Assembly (NCBI GenBank): GCA_963681505.1
Contig: OY811987.1
Location: 5,781,014-5,845,013 of the forward strand
DNA: 64,000 bases
DNA from: Eunapius fragilis
Lineage: Eukaryota; Porifera; Demospongiae; Spongillida; Spongillidae
Direction of reading: 5' to 3'
The notes beneath the pieces are model-generated. The model was not told the origin of the DNA. It ran no database searches and saw only the letters and a program-made list of their open reading frames with translations. Numbering within the stretch: position 1 is the first letter of the stretch; each line of letters begins with the position of its first letter. Position numbers and translations under genes: made by a program. Below are positions 24,632 through 40,473 of this stretch, piece after piece.

Positions 24632-26300
24632 CAGCTAGTAAAGACTGAAATATCACATCACATTATTGGCTAACCAGGTAGACCAGACTAGGATAAAAGC
24701 AGGCCACAATGATGTGATCATAGTAGTTCTTGTTCTTGGCCATGAGCTGTTTCAGAACCGCGAGAGTCTGGGGACAAGGCAAAAGATTTTTGACACCACT
24801 CAAATTCAATCAAAATAATGGTATCAGGGTAATGGTGGTATCAGGGTAATGGTATCAGGGTAATGGTATCAGGGTAACATTTGGTGGTATTAGGGTAATG
24901 GTATCATGGTATCAGGGCAATGGTATCAGGGCAATGGTGGTATCAGGGTAACGGTATCAGGGCAATGGTATCAGGGCAATGGTGGTATCAGGGTAATAGT
25001 ATCAGGGTAATGGTATCAGGGTAATGGTAGTATCAGGGTAATGGTATCAGGGTAATGGTGGTATCAGGGCAATGGTGGTATCAGGGTAATGGTATCAGGG
25101 CAATGGTGGTATCAGGGCAATGGTGGTATCAGGGTAATGGTATCAGGGCAATGGTGGTATCAGGGTAATGGTATCAGGGCAATGGTGGTATCAGGGTAAT
25201 GGTATCAGGGTAATGGTGGTATCAGGGCAATGGTGGTATCAGGGCAATGGTGGTATCAGGGCAATGGTGGTATCAGGGCAATGGTGGTATCAGGGCAATG
25301 GTGGTATCAGGGCAATGGTGGTATCAGGGCAATGGTGATATCAGGGCAATGGTGGTATCAGGGTAATGGTATCAGGGTAATGGTGGTATCAGGGCAATGG
25401 TGGTATCAGGACAATGGTGGTATCAGGGGGCAATGGTGGTATCAGGGTAATGGTATCAGGGCAATGGTGGTATCAGGGTAATGGTATCAGGGTAATGGTG
25501 GTATCAGGTATCAGGATAATGTAAACTGATCAACTAAAGTAATCATGTGGACTGTAGTGGGAGCCATGTTATAGACACCACTTTGAGTTGTACGCAGTTA
25601 CACAACTAAATGTGGACATTGCACGCACACTACATTCACCAGTGAACATTTCCCACACCCACACCACCTTGAACTGCAGACAAAAGTTCAGATCACATCA
25701 AAGACATCCAATAACGCAACGTGGTCTAATTATACAAACCGTGCAAAGGGTAACCCCTTACACGCATTGTGTCACTCTTTACATCCAACAGGATAACCAT
25801 GTCAAGTTGGTCGCAAAGTTCGATGGCTTCGTAAAGTGTAGGAATTAGTTCCCCTGGAGACCTAATTGAACACAAGTATACCTTCTTTTTTTTTTGTAAA
25901 CAAAACGCGTAAGAACAAAAACGCACCCAAACTTGCTTCCAAAATCCAGCTTCTTGGCTTCTTCCAACGTCATCCCGTCAATTCGACCTTTTCCGTCGCT
26001 CGTTCGGTCCACGGTGAGGTCGTGCAATAGCACTGGGTGGCCATCTTTGGTAAACGTGAGGTCCACCTCCACTACGGTGGCCCCTTTGGATCGCGCCTTT
26101 CGAATCCCCGCCAATGTGTTTTCCGGTGTGTCGGCTCGATGCGCGACAAACTTAGAAAGTGCTTTTCCAATAACCTGCTTCGTCCTAGCGCGGGAAACCT
26201 GAGGAACGGTCAGACAGCGCAGCAGCAGTACTATCAGCGGGATGGTAAGGCTGAGCGAGACGCTGGCCAAGGTGAGCGGACTTTCAAAGAGAAATTCCAT
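24077..26300 (-). CDS. GDE1: Glycerophosphodiester phosphodiesterase, GDE1 type
   Basis: Predicted to hydrolyse glycerophosphodiesters such as glycerophosphoinositol or lyso-NAPE products at membranes. Five exons in consistent phase: 25927-26300, 25762-25861, 24675-24767, 24318-24529, 24077-24209 (303 residues). The N-terminus has a hydrophobic anchor (TLASVSLSLTIPLIVLLL). The GDPD core follows: AHRADTPENTLAG, VEVDLTFTKDGHPVLLHD, VDRTSDGKGRIDGMTLEEAK, then LLDVKSD, and a C-terminal AWTVNTKVEADKL. Order and length fit the GDE1/MIR16 family. The usual HRG at the active site reads HRA here; the broken copy shows the same change, so it predates the duplication. Confidence 0.87.
24539..24628. repeat. 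GT microsatellite
   Basis: About 45 GT units in the GDE1 intron 24530-24674. Confidence 0.95.
24818..25515. repeat. GGTATCAGGG(C/T)AATGGT minisatellite
   Basis: Interspersed 15- and 18-bp units (GGTATCAGGGTAAT and GGTGGTATCAGGGCAATG types) fill the GDE1 intron 24768-25761. Confidence 0.92.
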
Positions 26301-26927
26301 TTGCTACGCCTTGACTAAGCGAACGTTGTTCCCAATAAATGCGGGGAAGAGGCAGCGGGAATATACGGATTTTTTAACCCGCGCCACTTTTTGTCTCGTA
26401 TACTTTGACCCCAATCTGCAGACACGTCACACCATTACGTGGTGACCTGGTTTTAAAGCAAATAGCGCCAGTGCTAATTTATCATTACATGTACCATAAG
26501 AATAAATTGATCCTGTGATTCGATTACAGTTGTTTATACGTGAGAAATTAAAGCACAGTTTTAGGGGTTTTCCCTGTCCGATCGTCCGAAAGGTAAAGTA
26601 CGCCAACGGTCTAATGGCATACCTCTAAGCTACTCCAATAGTGCCCAGAACTGAAACTGCCGCTAGGATATTTTTGCGGGAGTGGTCACAACATATTCGT
26701 GCGCTGAGCTGTACAAATGTACATGTACAGGTATCCGTATCTGGATTTGAGCATCTTCGTGAATAGTTTTTACCTATGGATTCCATCTTTGTGGGCAAGA
26801 CCGCTACAACAATTTAATGTTGGGTTTTTTTTATGGGGGGTGATTCCCCCTGATTGCACCACATTTTTAGAGTAATACGATTCAGCGCGTGATTATCACA
26901 TGAAGAAAGTGGGTGCATAAACAAAAC

Positions 26928-28361
26928 ATGTCGGAACCGGTAAAGATAAGACCCTTGTTCCTGTACGAGAAGATATTGGACACGTCCCTTATCGGCGGCT
27001 ATATGAGGTTCAACACACTTGTGGAGCTGCATGCGCAACACGTGATACACGCTCTGAAAATGGCTAGAGCCGAACATCCATTTTTAAGAATGAGCATTGA
27101 CGAGGAATCTAAGAACTTCTGCGAGCGTCCCGGGGATGATGTCGTGCTGGACATTCTAGAGAGCCTACCTGATATTAGAAAGCAGCCCGAGTCCTGGAAA
27201 GAGAAATTCTTGGAAATAGGGAGGCAGAAAATGGATAAGAATAAAACCTTGTTCCGGGCAACATTTTCAAAGCATGACACTATCGAGAGTGAGTTTTTCT
27301 CATCGAGTCTATTCTTTTTCTGCAACCACTCTGGAACAGATGGTCCCTCCCTGCTTGCCCTCTGTGTGTGTATTTTTAAAAATCTTAACCAGATACTAGT
27401 CGCAGAGAAAGGTAACCTTCCCCTTCCTCCACTACCCCCTTCCAGACAGTTTCTCGATGTCCTCTCTAAGGTCCCTAAGGATGCAGCTGGCAAACGTCCT
27501 CCTCCAGACCTCCCTAAAGAGTTTGTACCCCCTGTCAGTCCAGATAAGTTGCCAACATTTGGCGATGACGACAAGTGCTACATACGCTCTCAGTTTGTAA
27601 AACTAACTAATCAGGACACTGAAAATCTTGTTTTCAACTGTCGACGGGATGGGTACACAGTGCAGTCAGCCTTGAGCGTTGCAGCAATGATGGCAGTCCT
27701 GCAACACTTCCACGGAGCACAGGTTGCCAAGACACAGCTCCTTCAAGGCGACAGCAACAACCACACCACAACGTTTATTAACCAAGTGCCTGCCAACATG
27801 AGGTCCAGGATCACACCGCAGGACGAGGGAGACGGCAGAAGCGAAGGGAGAGGCGCGGTGCTTTCTAACGAAGACTGCGCGTGTGGCAGTGCAGCGGTGT
27901 GGTGGACACAGGAGATCAGGCAGTCCACATCCCTGAGAGAGGCCGCAACGACCGCGTACAAGGAAATGCACGCAGTGTTAGACAGAGGAGATCCCATTGC
28001 CTGGTTGGCAAGGATGAATGCGGCAGACTTTGGCAACATCCGGCCCTACACGGTCATGACGTCGTCGATTGGAGTCTCGCCTCCCTACCGAAGTGGTACA
28101 GGTGACAACCTCCTTGAGGTCACTGACTTCAGGTTCCTTGGTGCAGTGGAGGAAAGCAGTGCAAAGGCGTCACCAGGTGGAGGGATCATGACCCACGCCT
28201 ACACCTTTGATGGTGAAATGCACCTTACCTTCTCATACACATCACCTCATTTTACTGATTCATGGGGTGCTTCATTTGTCGGAGAAATGAAAAGGACTTT
28301 GGACCACTTCGTTAGGGGAGACACTGAAATTACAGTGAAGGAGTACCTTGCAGAGAAATGA
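26928..28361 (+). CDS. Condensation-fold (CoA-dependent) acyltransferase-like protein
   Basis: A single-exon gene of 477 residues, unlike its intron-rich neighbours. An NHSGTDG motif at residues 133-139 corresponds to the catalytic HHxxxDG motif of condensation domains, alcohol acetyltransferases and PapA-type acyltransferases. The N-terminal layout (initial RPLFLYEKIL, then AEHPFLRMSI) and the C-terminal part (YTFDGEMHLTFSY, then SFVGEMKRTLDHF) also fit this fold. I chose the ATG at 26928 because the frame upstream offers only a GTG. Substrate and pathway cannot be told. Absence of introns may reflect retroposition or transfer, but codon use looks like that of the neighbours. Confidence 0.7.
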   Translation: MSEPVKIRPLFLYEKILDTSLIGGYMRFNTLVELHAQHVIHALKMARAEHPFLRMSIDEESKNFCERPGDDVVLDILESLPDIRKQPESWKEKFLEIGRQKMDKNKTLFRATFSKHDTIESEFFSSSLFFFCNHSGTDGPSLLALCVCIFKNLNQILVAEKGNLPLPPLPPSRQFLDVLSKVPKDAAGKRPPPDLPKEFVPPVSPDKLPTFGDDDKCYIRSQFVKLTNQDTENLVFNCRRDGYTVQSALSVAAMMAVLQHFHGAQVAKTQLLQGDSNNHTTTFINQVPANMRSRITPQDEGDGRSEGRGAVLSNEDCACGSAAVWWTQEIRQSTSLREAATTAYKEMHAVLDRGDPIAWLARMNAADFGNIRPYTVMTSSIGVSPPYRSGTGDNLLEVTDFRFLGAVEESSAKASPGGGIMTHAYTFDGEMHLTFSYTSPHFTDSWGASFVGEMKRTLDHFVRGDTEITVKEYLAEK

Positions 28362-28780
28362 AGGCTCCTCTGTAATAACTAGGTAATTACTAAAAAATTG
28401 AAGTGTGCTAGTTAAGTATTAGGATAAGATAAAAGGTCAATTAATCATTTCTCGTGGTTTATTCTCTCCACCAAGCCAGATCTTTCTCAATGGCGGATAC
28501 AGGATTTTGGGAAAGGGAATGGGAGTTGCGTGAACTCACCCTAGCGACCGCAGTGCTTTTAATGACATAAGCGTACGCTTACTACGGACAGTACCAACTT
28601 ACAAACGCTCGTACGCGAATAAATAAGTTGATAATTATTTCATAAAGCCTTTCTGTTGTACTTTACATTGAACCTTTGAAAGGTTTAGGTGTTAGTGCAA
28701 TAATTTCTTGGGGAAGGTCAGCTAACAGATGCATAGGGACCTTCGCTAGCATTGCGAATTTAAAAAGTAAGTATGGCCGT

Positions 28781-28907
28781 TCATAAATTACGTCACGCTA
28801 TTTTTGACCATTATGGACCCACATTATCCATACTAATATGCTTAACACCGGCTGATATCCCCTGCCCCCCCCCCCCCCCCCCCCCTTCAGCGTGACGTAA
28901 TTTATGA
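28781..28907. mobile_element. Small foldback/MITE-like element
   Basis: Terminal inverted repeats of 19 bp (TCATAAATTACGTCACGCT and its complement) flank about 90 bp that include a long poly-C run. It lies between genes. No clear target duplication was seen. Confidence 0.6.
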
Positions 28908-29008
28908 CAAATAGAACAAAATTCGCGGCACGGTCACACGACAATACAATTGCGTAAATTATTCAATGGGTGTGGTGCGGACTAATTGGAATTACATTTT
29001 ACTGGGCA

Positions 29009-29374
29009 ATGGCTTTCCTACAGTCACTTGTGTCACAGTTCAGAACAACTCTGCCATTCCTAAAACCGATCCAAATTATCGTACTATCATTCGGAATAAC
29101 AGGTTACCTGATCTATAAAATCCCAATAACAGGTACGTTGGACCTTTTAAAAATAAAATATTTAAAAAACAAAGCTTTTACACTATCTCACCCTTACCTC
29201 ACTCGCTCGTCTCGTCTAATATCTACACCACTCACCTTCGCACACACAGATGAGGCAAAGGCCAAGTCTAGTAAGTTTCAGTATCTTTGTTCTGTAGCTC
29301 ATGTTTTTATCATATCGTTCGTTGTTATTCCTGTAGAATTTCTACACCCAGACCAACAAGAAGCGGGACACTGA
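29009..29374 (+). CDS. Small mitochondrial membrane protein, ATP5MJ (6.8-kDa proteolipid)-like
   Basis: Three exons (29009-29132, 29250-29270, 29337-29374) give 60 residues. The order is a short N-terminus (MAFLQSLVSQF), one membrane helix ending GYLIYKI, a basic stretch (DEAKAKSKF) and a C-terminal AGH. The human ATP synthase subunit ATP5MJ (MP68) as I recall it has 58 residues, an LQS start, a helix ending GFIVYKI, a lysine-rich tail and a GHH end. Length, topology and motifs fit, but the protein is short, so the call is tentative. It would act in the FO part of mitochondrial ATP synthase. Confidence 0.45.
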   Translation: MAFLQSLVSQFRTTLPFLKPIQIIVLSFGITGYLIYKIPITGTLDLLKIKYLKNKAFTLSHPYLTRSSRLISTPLTFAHTDEAKAKSSKFQYLCSVAHVFIISFVVIPVEFLHPDQQEAGH

Positions 29375-29491
29375 GCAGCCGCAGCATCCTTAGCACCATG
29401 TAGACACTAGCTAGAAAGAAGGAATATGTGTGTGTACACGCTGGTCTGTATTTATTAATTAATTAACCTTCAACTTAAAGCCGTTTTTGAC

Positions 29492-34364
<4,873 letters not shown>

Positions 34365-34571
34365 ATGTGATTATCATGTGAAAATTCTAAAACAACAGTT
34401 AAAATTGAGTATTGAATTTGAAACAGAGAAGAAAATGAAAAAAAAAAAATGTGTCAGGGCTGTTAAATGAATGGGACGAAGAGGTGAAAAAAAAAAGTAC
34501 ATAAAAAAGATCCAATACAAATGGAGTAATTGAAATGTTGTGCACATGGGGTGTGGTGGTGGAGATGTGCA

Positions 34572-36256
34572 TTATCTGATGTATCGTTGGAGGCTGTACT
34601 CAAGATGGTCCACATCCACATGTTCCTTGGGCCTGTGTGGATCGGCTGCAAAGCACTTCCAGAACCTCAGGGTCTCGTCAGCGCTAGCAGTGGCCACGGT
34701 CTGGCCATCGGGGCTCATGGCAGCGTGGAGTATACGCTCCTCGTGCCCCAGCATGCGTCCAACCTTGGTCAGGGAAGGGTAGCTCCAGATGGCCAGCATA
34801 TTATCTGGCTGGCCATGCGTGGAGACCAGCTCACGGTAAGTAGGCGACCAGAGAAGACTGCTGACCTGGAAACCCGCAATGAAAGAGGAGGAGGAGGAAG
34901 AGCAAGATGAAGACAGGCCCGTGGAGAAAAATATATACAACTGACTTGTGATCCTGTGTTCACAGACGACTCTACTTTCCCTGTGAATACATTCCATGCT
35001 CTGATATGTTGATCACTAGAGCCTCCACCTGTGACGAGGGTGCTGTGTTGCCATGGGCACCACGCCAGGGCTTTCACTGCAGCCGTGTGTTCTGTGAATG
35101 TCTGGCTAGGAGTGCCCCAACCGGTACCAGAGGATGGGTCCCAGACATTCACTATGTTGTCGTTTCCTCCGCTAGCCAAAAGTCGTCCAGTTGGTGACCA
35201 GCGAAGTCCGCAAACTTCGAGACTGTGTGCGTTCAGTTCATGTGCAGCCACAGGCTGGGGGTCTCTGGTGTCATGGTGATGGATGGAGCCAGACTGGGAA
35301 CCACTAGAAAGGAAGGTGGTGCCCCGTGGGTCCCATGACAGGCTGCTCACACGCGATTCATGGGTTTGAATTGTTCTGGTCATCTTGGTGGTGGCCACAT
35401 CCCAGATCTGGGGAGTGGAGGGAGGGGCAAGGGGAAGAGAGATTGATGGAGGAGAGGTGGCAAATCTGCCATACCTGAATTTGTGCACTGCTGGTACCAA
35501 TGGCCAATGACTTGCCAGGTGTGTCCCACTGAAGAGATGTGACCAAAGCAGAAGACTCAAAGTCATGGAAGCTCGTGATCTCTCCACTGTCAACATCAAG
35601 GAGGTACACACAGCTGCCCAGTGCAACCGCTATGTGGTTCCTGGCACTCCAGTCGAGCACGTTCAAATCTACAAGCGTAACAACATTAGAAAGGAAGGTT
35701 GTAGTTTAAAATTAACGACGGCGAACTTACAGAAATCGTTTTGAAGGTCTGGGGCATCTAGCACTTTGTCCGCTGATTTTGGGATCCGTCTCCCTTGCTT
35801 TTTCGCGGAGTGATCCTTAGGAGTGCCGTAGGAGCTCCAATACTGATCTGTGGACGCAGAGGCTAACTAACTATAATGGAATGCCGTGACTAACTCTTTA
35901 CATTTGGTGGGCGTGTTTTCTGCCTCTGTCGATCTGAAACGAAGCACCCTGGTTTCAGAACTACATCCATCGAGAGACAGGAGCTTGTCATACACGACCT
36001 TCCTCTTGTCGCTCTCGGAAGGCGAGGATGCGTTTCCTACTCTGGACGGGAACGATAGCTTGTGGGCGGAAAAGTCCAGGTTCGTGGCCACACGGCTTGG
36101 GATGAAGCGATCGCCCTGAGTTCTTTGAGCAGAAGTCGGTGTGTTAAGATGGCTCAAAACCTTTTTTGGAGTAGATCTTGAAGGAGTACCACTAAGGATC
36201 GGGGCCGGACGACAATCGCCCGGTATCGACTTTTTCAAGGACAGCGTGAGATTCAT
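34572..36256 (-). CDS. CDC20: CDC20, activator of the anaphase-promoting complex
   Basis: WD40 adaptor that recruits substrates to APC/C in mitosis. Five exons: 35902-36256, 35731-35847, 35475-35668, 34946-35407, 34572-34865 (473 residues; human CDC20 has 499). The C-box DRFIPSR lies in the N-terminal part, then KSADKVLDAPDLQNDFYLN leads into the propeller. CDC20-type rather than FZR1-type features are GTSSAQIQVW, SGSIHHHD and CFAADP. Other matches are EVCGLRWSPTGRLLASGGND and TGGGSSDQHIRAWN. The last residues, RYIR, give the C-terminal IR tail that docks on APC/C. I see no clear KEN box. The gene converges with gephyrin and diverges from the C14orf119-like gene. Confidence 0.93.
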
Positions 36257-36397
36257 ATTTCCCTTGAGGTCACAAAGGCACTGCGGGCAATGTGGGTTCC
36301 TGGGTATTTTTTTTTTCGTAAACCCCACCGGTACACATTACCGTTGGTTACGGGACGCTGATTGGTCGGAACTTACGCATGCGCACAACCTCGACCG

Positions 36398-36751
36398 ATG
36401 GCGCAACAACAATGTTGTCCGTGCGTAAACGAAGACGATATGGTAGTTGTTTGGAAATGGTTTGAGCAGTGGAACGACCAGCAACGAAGAACGTTTTTAG
36501 AGAAACTAGTCTCAGAGGCTACACCAGATAAACTCGCTGCCAAGATGGAGCGTCTCATGCCTCCACAACCTCCTCGCGACGGAGGATCAGGAGGCAGAAC
36601 ATTCGACGATCAATTGGCGTTCATTAAAGTGTGTCTCGCAAAATGGACGGCAGAAAAGAAGAACCATTTCCTCCACGGTCTAGAAGCAATAGACGAACGT
36701 GCACTTAACACATTCTACAAATTGGTGGCAAGCACTGCGGGAGATATCTAA
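36398..36751 (+). CDS. C14orf119-like small protein
   Basis: Single-exon gene, 117 residues. W-F-x-x-W-x-x-x-Q-R-x-x-F-L-E-x-L-V near the start, a central FDDQL, then W-x-x-x-E-x-x-x-F and F-Y-x-x-V-A-S-T-A-G at the end match human C14orf119 as I recall it. Its function is unknown. The start is about 140 bp from the divergent CDC20 start, suggesting a shared promoter region. I chose the first ATG in frame. Confidence 0.75.
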   Translation: MAQQQCCPCVNEDDMVVVWKWFEQWNDQQRRTFLEKLVSEATPDKLAAKMERLMPPQPPRDGGSGGRTFDDQLAFIKVCLAKWTAEKKNHFLHGLEAIDERALNTFYKLVASTAGDI

Positions 36752-36823
36752 GGGCTTGCATGATATCATCGTGTCATTAGGGGTTATCGATACCGCCGAT
36801 CTAATAGTAGTAATAGCCCAACA

Positions 36824-37155
36824 ATGAACATTGAGTGTGTCATCAGGCACAAGGGCGCTGAAAGCAAGCACACGGCTCACGTCCACGGAAGCGGACGAGA
36901 GTACCTTTGCTCCCTGTCTGAGCAGCTGGGGACATTGCAGGAGAGAGTGAACGCCGCGCTCACCGAACTCGTAAATGACGAGAAGGGGATGGCGAATGTC
37001 ACAACGGGTGTCGAAGTTGGTTAGAGCACTGCCCTTACGCCCTCACACACATAGCTATCACGTGCTTTAATGTTACTTTAGACGTCGATAGCGAAGATGA
37101 CGAAGACGAAGACGACGCGGATATACAGCCAGAACCCAAGAAAGCAAAGACATAA
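36824..37155 (+). CDS. GON7-like (KEOPS complex subunit) small acidic protein
   Basis: Two exons (36824-37007, 37082-37155), 85 residues. An N-terminal region is followed by a helix (SLSEQLGTLQERVNAALTEL), a highly acidic stretch (DSEDDEDEDDAD) and a basic C-terminus ending KKAKT. Human GON7 (C14orf142, 100 residues) has the same order and ends in a similar KRPKT-type stretch. GON7 is a disordered subunit of the KEOPS tRNA t6A-modifying complex. The call rests on layout more than identity. The start lies only 72 bp after the upstream stop codon. Confidence 0.5.
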
Positions 37156-37210
37156 GAGAAACAGTTTTTTTGTTTAGCTGTGATTATTTCGTTTAACACA
37201 ATGAGATATG

Positions 37211-38372
37211 TTAGTCTCTTTCTGCCACAGCGGTCAGTCTCTCCTCCACCTCCTGTTCTGACAGTACTCTGGCCAACGGAAGTTAAGCTAGTTATTAGTC
37301 AGAGGTTATACAGTGACAAACCTGAATTTGGGGTTGTCCTTCGTGACCACTCCAATTTCAATCTCACTTGCTTTAAAGTCCACTGCCAGTATATGGGAGA
37401 GTGCTGTGATAGCCATCTGTGACCAGGGGTATACAGAGATATACAGAGGCATACAGCACTTAGACTGCTTGCTATGGGCACTGTCTCCTATCCACCCTCC
37501 CCCTATTTATAGAATTGCCACACCTACACCTGCTCCTCCCCTTTCACCTGTCTATACAACAAATGTGGCTCAGGTCCAATTGGCTTTTACCTCAACAGTT
37601 TCATTGTAGCTCCACGATGGATTCTTTCTTATCTTTTTCTCCAGGTAGCTAGTTGCTTCAATCTGCTTCACACCAACACTGGTAGCCTTGTACCCACAAA
37701 AGTAACCAGCAGGGTCAGTCTTGTACACCTGGGGACCCAGCTCAGGGTCATAGGCTATCGTAATCATGCCTGCCAGTAAGGAACATTAACGTGCAAGTAC
37801 GGAATGCTGACAAGGCCGGTGACATACTGCATCCAAGTGGCCTCATTCCAGCCCTCTGGGTGTGGACCTGAGCCGAGTCAGCGATCCTCTTGCAAAGCAT
37901 ATCAATGGGTATTTCATAGCCGTAAGTGTACTGGAACTCAGCAGCTTCTCGTCTCGCCTCTTCAACCTGTGAGCGACCGTCAGCTGGAGGTGGGACACAG
38001 GGTGACTTTAGTGACTTTATGTACTGCTTGCTAGTTCTGCTTCCAGCACTCCTTACCTATCATCCCTGTGACTACACACCCTATGTTCTCTGACAGCCGG
38101 AAGAGGTGTGTTACAGTGGATGTGTCCAACATCTTATCAGGGATTTTCTTCTGGGTGATTACAACCGCACTATCGTTACCCCTGATTCCAATGGAAGTCA
38201 TCCCTCCCTGATTGATAGCTTTGAAGGCATACTCTGAAAAAAGACAAGTTGCAGTTTTCAAAACAGCCACTACGGCTGTGATACGTAAATGCTCACCGAC
38301 TTGGTACAGTCTTCCTTCAGGAGAGAAGATAGTGATGTGTCTGTCGAACCCGGCGCTACTGCCTCTCGCCAT
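37211..38372 (-). CDS. PSMA6: 20S proteasome subunit alpha 1 (PSMA6)
   Basis: Structural alpha-ring subunit of the 20S proteasome. Six exons in phase: 38297-38372, 38057-38233, 37828-37983, 37591-37769, 37322-37416, 37211-37268. They give 246 residues, the same length as human PSMA6. Key motifs are the alpha-type N-terminus [18 protein letters not shown] and EYAFKAI, then [27 protein letters not shown] and the end AERD. It faces the C-terminal end of the GON7-like gene with about 55 bp between stop codons. Confidence 0.97.
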
Positions 38373-38453
38373 TTTAATGCCTCGGCTCGAGCGCGCGTTG
38401 CTACTAATTAACTATGACGTCATTTTAAAGCGTTTCATACCCGTAAATACGAG

Positions 38454-39802
38454 ATGATGGAAACGAGCCATATGAAAGAGCAACTTAACGGAGGGGACTT
38501 CGCGTCTTTCGCTGACGACGACGAGTGGGTTGAGGCGATTCCAGTTGTAGCGGTGGGGAACGGAGGAGGAGGAGGGGCTAACTGGGCAGCCTTTGGCAGC
38601 AGCTATGCCGAGGACGACACAGAATGGCAGAGTTTTGCGCAACCGGCGGGAACGAGCGTTAATACGGGTTCACACACCCACGTCGCGCAAAGTGCACCGA
38701 TCGAGGCCAGCCAAGAAGCCGCGAAGGAAAGAGGAGGCGGTGGTGGTGGCTCAGGATCTACAAACACGCTGTCCGCATCATTGTTTAAAGAATGTTTTCG
38801 TGCCAATCACCTAGTTCAGTCAACAGAGAGCCCACAAGTGCTGAGACTAGTGATGAACGAAAGGTGAGCATTTGGGTCAACTTAATCGTTTTTTTTTTTT
38901 TTTTCTCGGGGGGGACGGCGACTTGTATCTCAGCGTCTCTTCTTGTGTAGCCTGTGGTCACAATTGACGACTGAGGTGTCTTCCTATCGCCAGCCAAATT
39001 GCCGCGTGGCTAGTGGCATGCTACACGACACACTGTTCCCAGAGGTAGGGTACTCTTATGAAGGGCACACTGCTAGACTTGTATGATCAAATACCCCGTA
39101 GGGTGACAAACATCGTAAAGGACTGTCCTTACTTGATTGTCAAGTGATTGGCTCGAATAGTTTTGAGTGGAGCGTCTTAGAGTCCCCAACAGAAAGTTTT
39201 GATCTCTCTCCTGGGGTTTTCAGACCACGGGTGGATATACCTGCTGACATGGAAATTGATCGTGGAAAGGCGGTCTTAGGTACTCTGTGAAGACTAATTG
39301 TGCAACATCTCATCTTTCTTAACCCTTCCCCTCTCCTCTATACCCTTCCTCCCTCCTCCCTTTTTCCTCCCTCTTAGCTTTACGAGGGCTCCATATTGAT
39401 GACCTGGAGCTGATGCACGAAGACCTGGCGGCCAAGTGTAAGAGGGACTTTGAAGACCTCATAGCCCAACTGGAGGAGAGGGATACCTTGGTTCAGGAAG
39501 CCGAAATAATGAACAAGTTTATTGCGGCACACCTAAGAGTGCAGAACATGAGACACAGCTACGAGCAGGCACAGGGTGCCAAGCACAAGGGAAAGATGAG
39601 AGAAGATCATGTGCCTGCAGGGAAGGTGAGGGAGGGTTCAAGGCCATCAGGGAGGGTGGGGGTGGAATGGAGAGGGGAGTGGGAGGAGCCTTGTAAGGGC
39701 TTGTTGGGAAGGACACTGTGCAGACAATGGAGCCAGCCACCATTGGTGATTTGATTAGCATATATTAAAACAACTGGTGTATAGGATACTGTCTTGATGG
39801 TA

Positions 39803-39844
<42 letters not shown>

Positions 39845-40319
39845 GAGGGATGTGATGGGAGATGGGGAAATGGGGCTGAACTGGGACCCATCATTTTGGT
39901 CTCTTGCTCCAGTTCTTGAAAAGCATCATTCCCTACAACCCACCTGAGAACCACATATGGAAGGTAGAGACACTGCAGCAACTGACTGGACGTGAGTCAA
40001 GCCTGAAAATGAACCTGAAAATGAGTCATAACACACGTGTGTATGGATGTGTGTGTGTGCGTGTTCTTTTGCAGTCTTGGATGCCATTGCTGATGACAGC
40101 ACTGAAGTGCCACAACTAATATCAGATTACCTCCAATCAGAAGGCAAGTGGGTTGCTATGGTAGTGGTCATTGACCAATGGACTTCACACAAACCCAATA
40201 GTTCTCAGCAACATGTCAACGACAGTACACCATGCGTCTCCAACAAAAGCGAACAGTCTGTCATCACTACCACTCACATAGCACCCGACCAGTTCAGGCA
40301 TATTATACATATCTATTGA
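38454..40319 (+). CDS. FEZ/UNC-76 family kinesin-1 adaptor
   Basis: FEZ proteins link cargo to kinesin-1 and take part in axonal and vesicle transport. Exons: 38454-38863, 38951-39044, 39102-39279, 39378-39625, 39913-39991, then from 40075. The N-terminus is acidic with FADDDEWVE. The coiled-coil exon contains DLIAQLEERDTLVQEAEIMN and AHLRVQN, matching the FEZ1/2 pattern ELVQ-LA-RDELEFEKEVKN. The C-terminal part, SIIPY then LDAIADDSTEVPQLISDYL, matches the end of FEZ1. The last exon reads on to a stop at 40319; splicing from a GC donor at about 40145 is an alternative. The first ATG could be 38454 or 38457. Confidence 0.85.
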
Positions 40320-40473
40320 AATATTTATGTTCAATTCCACATCTGAAGTGTACAGCGAGTGACCTGAGGGGAAGCATTTAAACGCACACACATACATGTA
40401 CACACACACCATAGACAACGCTGAAGCAAAGATAATGGCAACATGTAGCAGGAAAGGGTATAGAGTATTCGGG

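Noticed and set aside
24818-25515. Possible CRISPR array from regular repeats
   Set aside because: The units are directly adjacent with no unique spacers, and the context is a eukaryotic intron.
34572-36256. FZR1/CDH1 instead of CDC20
   Set aside because: The C-box DRFIPSR suits FZR1, but HHHD, GTSSAQ, KSADKVLDAP and CFAADP in the propeller region are CDC20-type.
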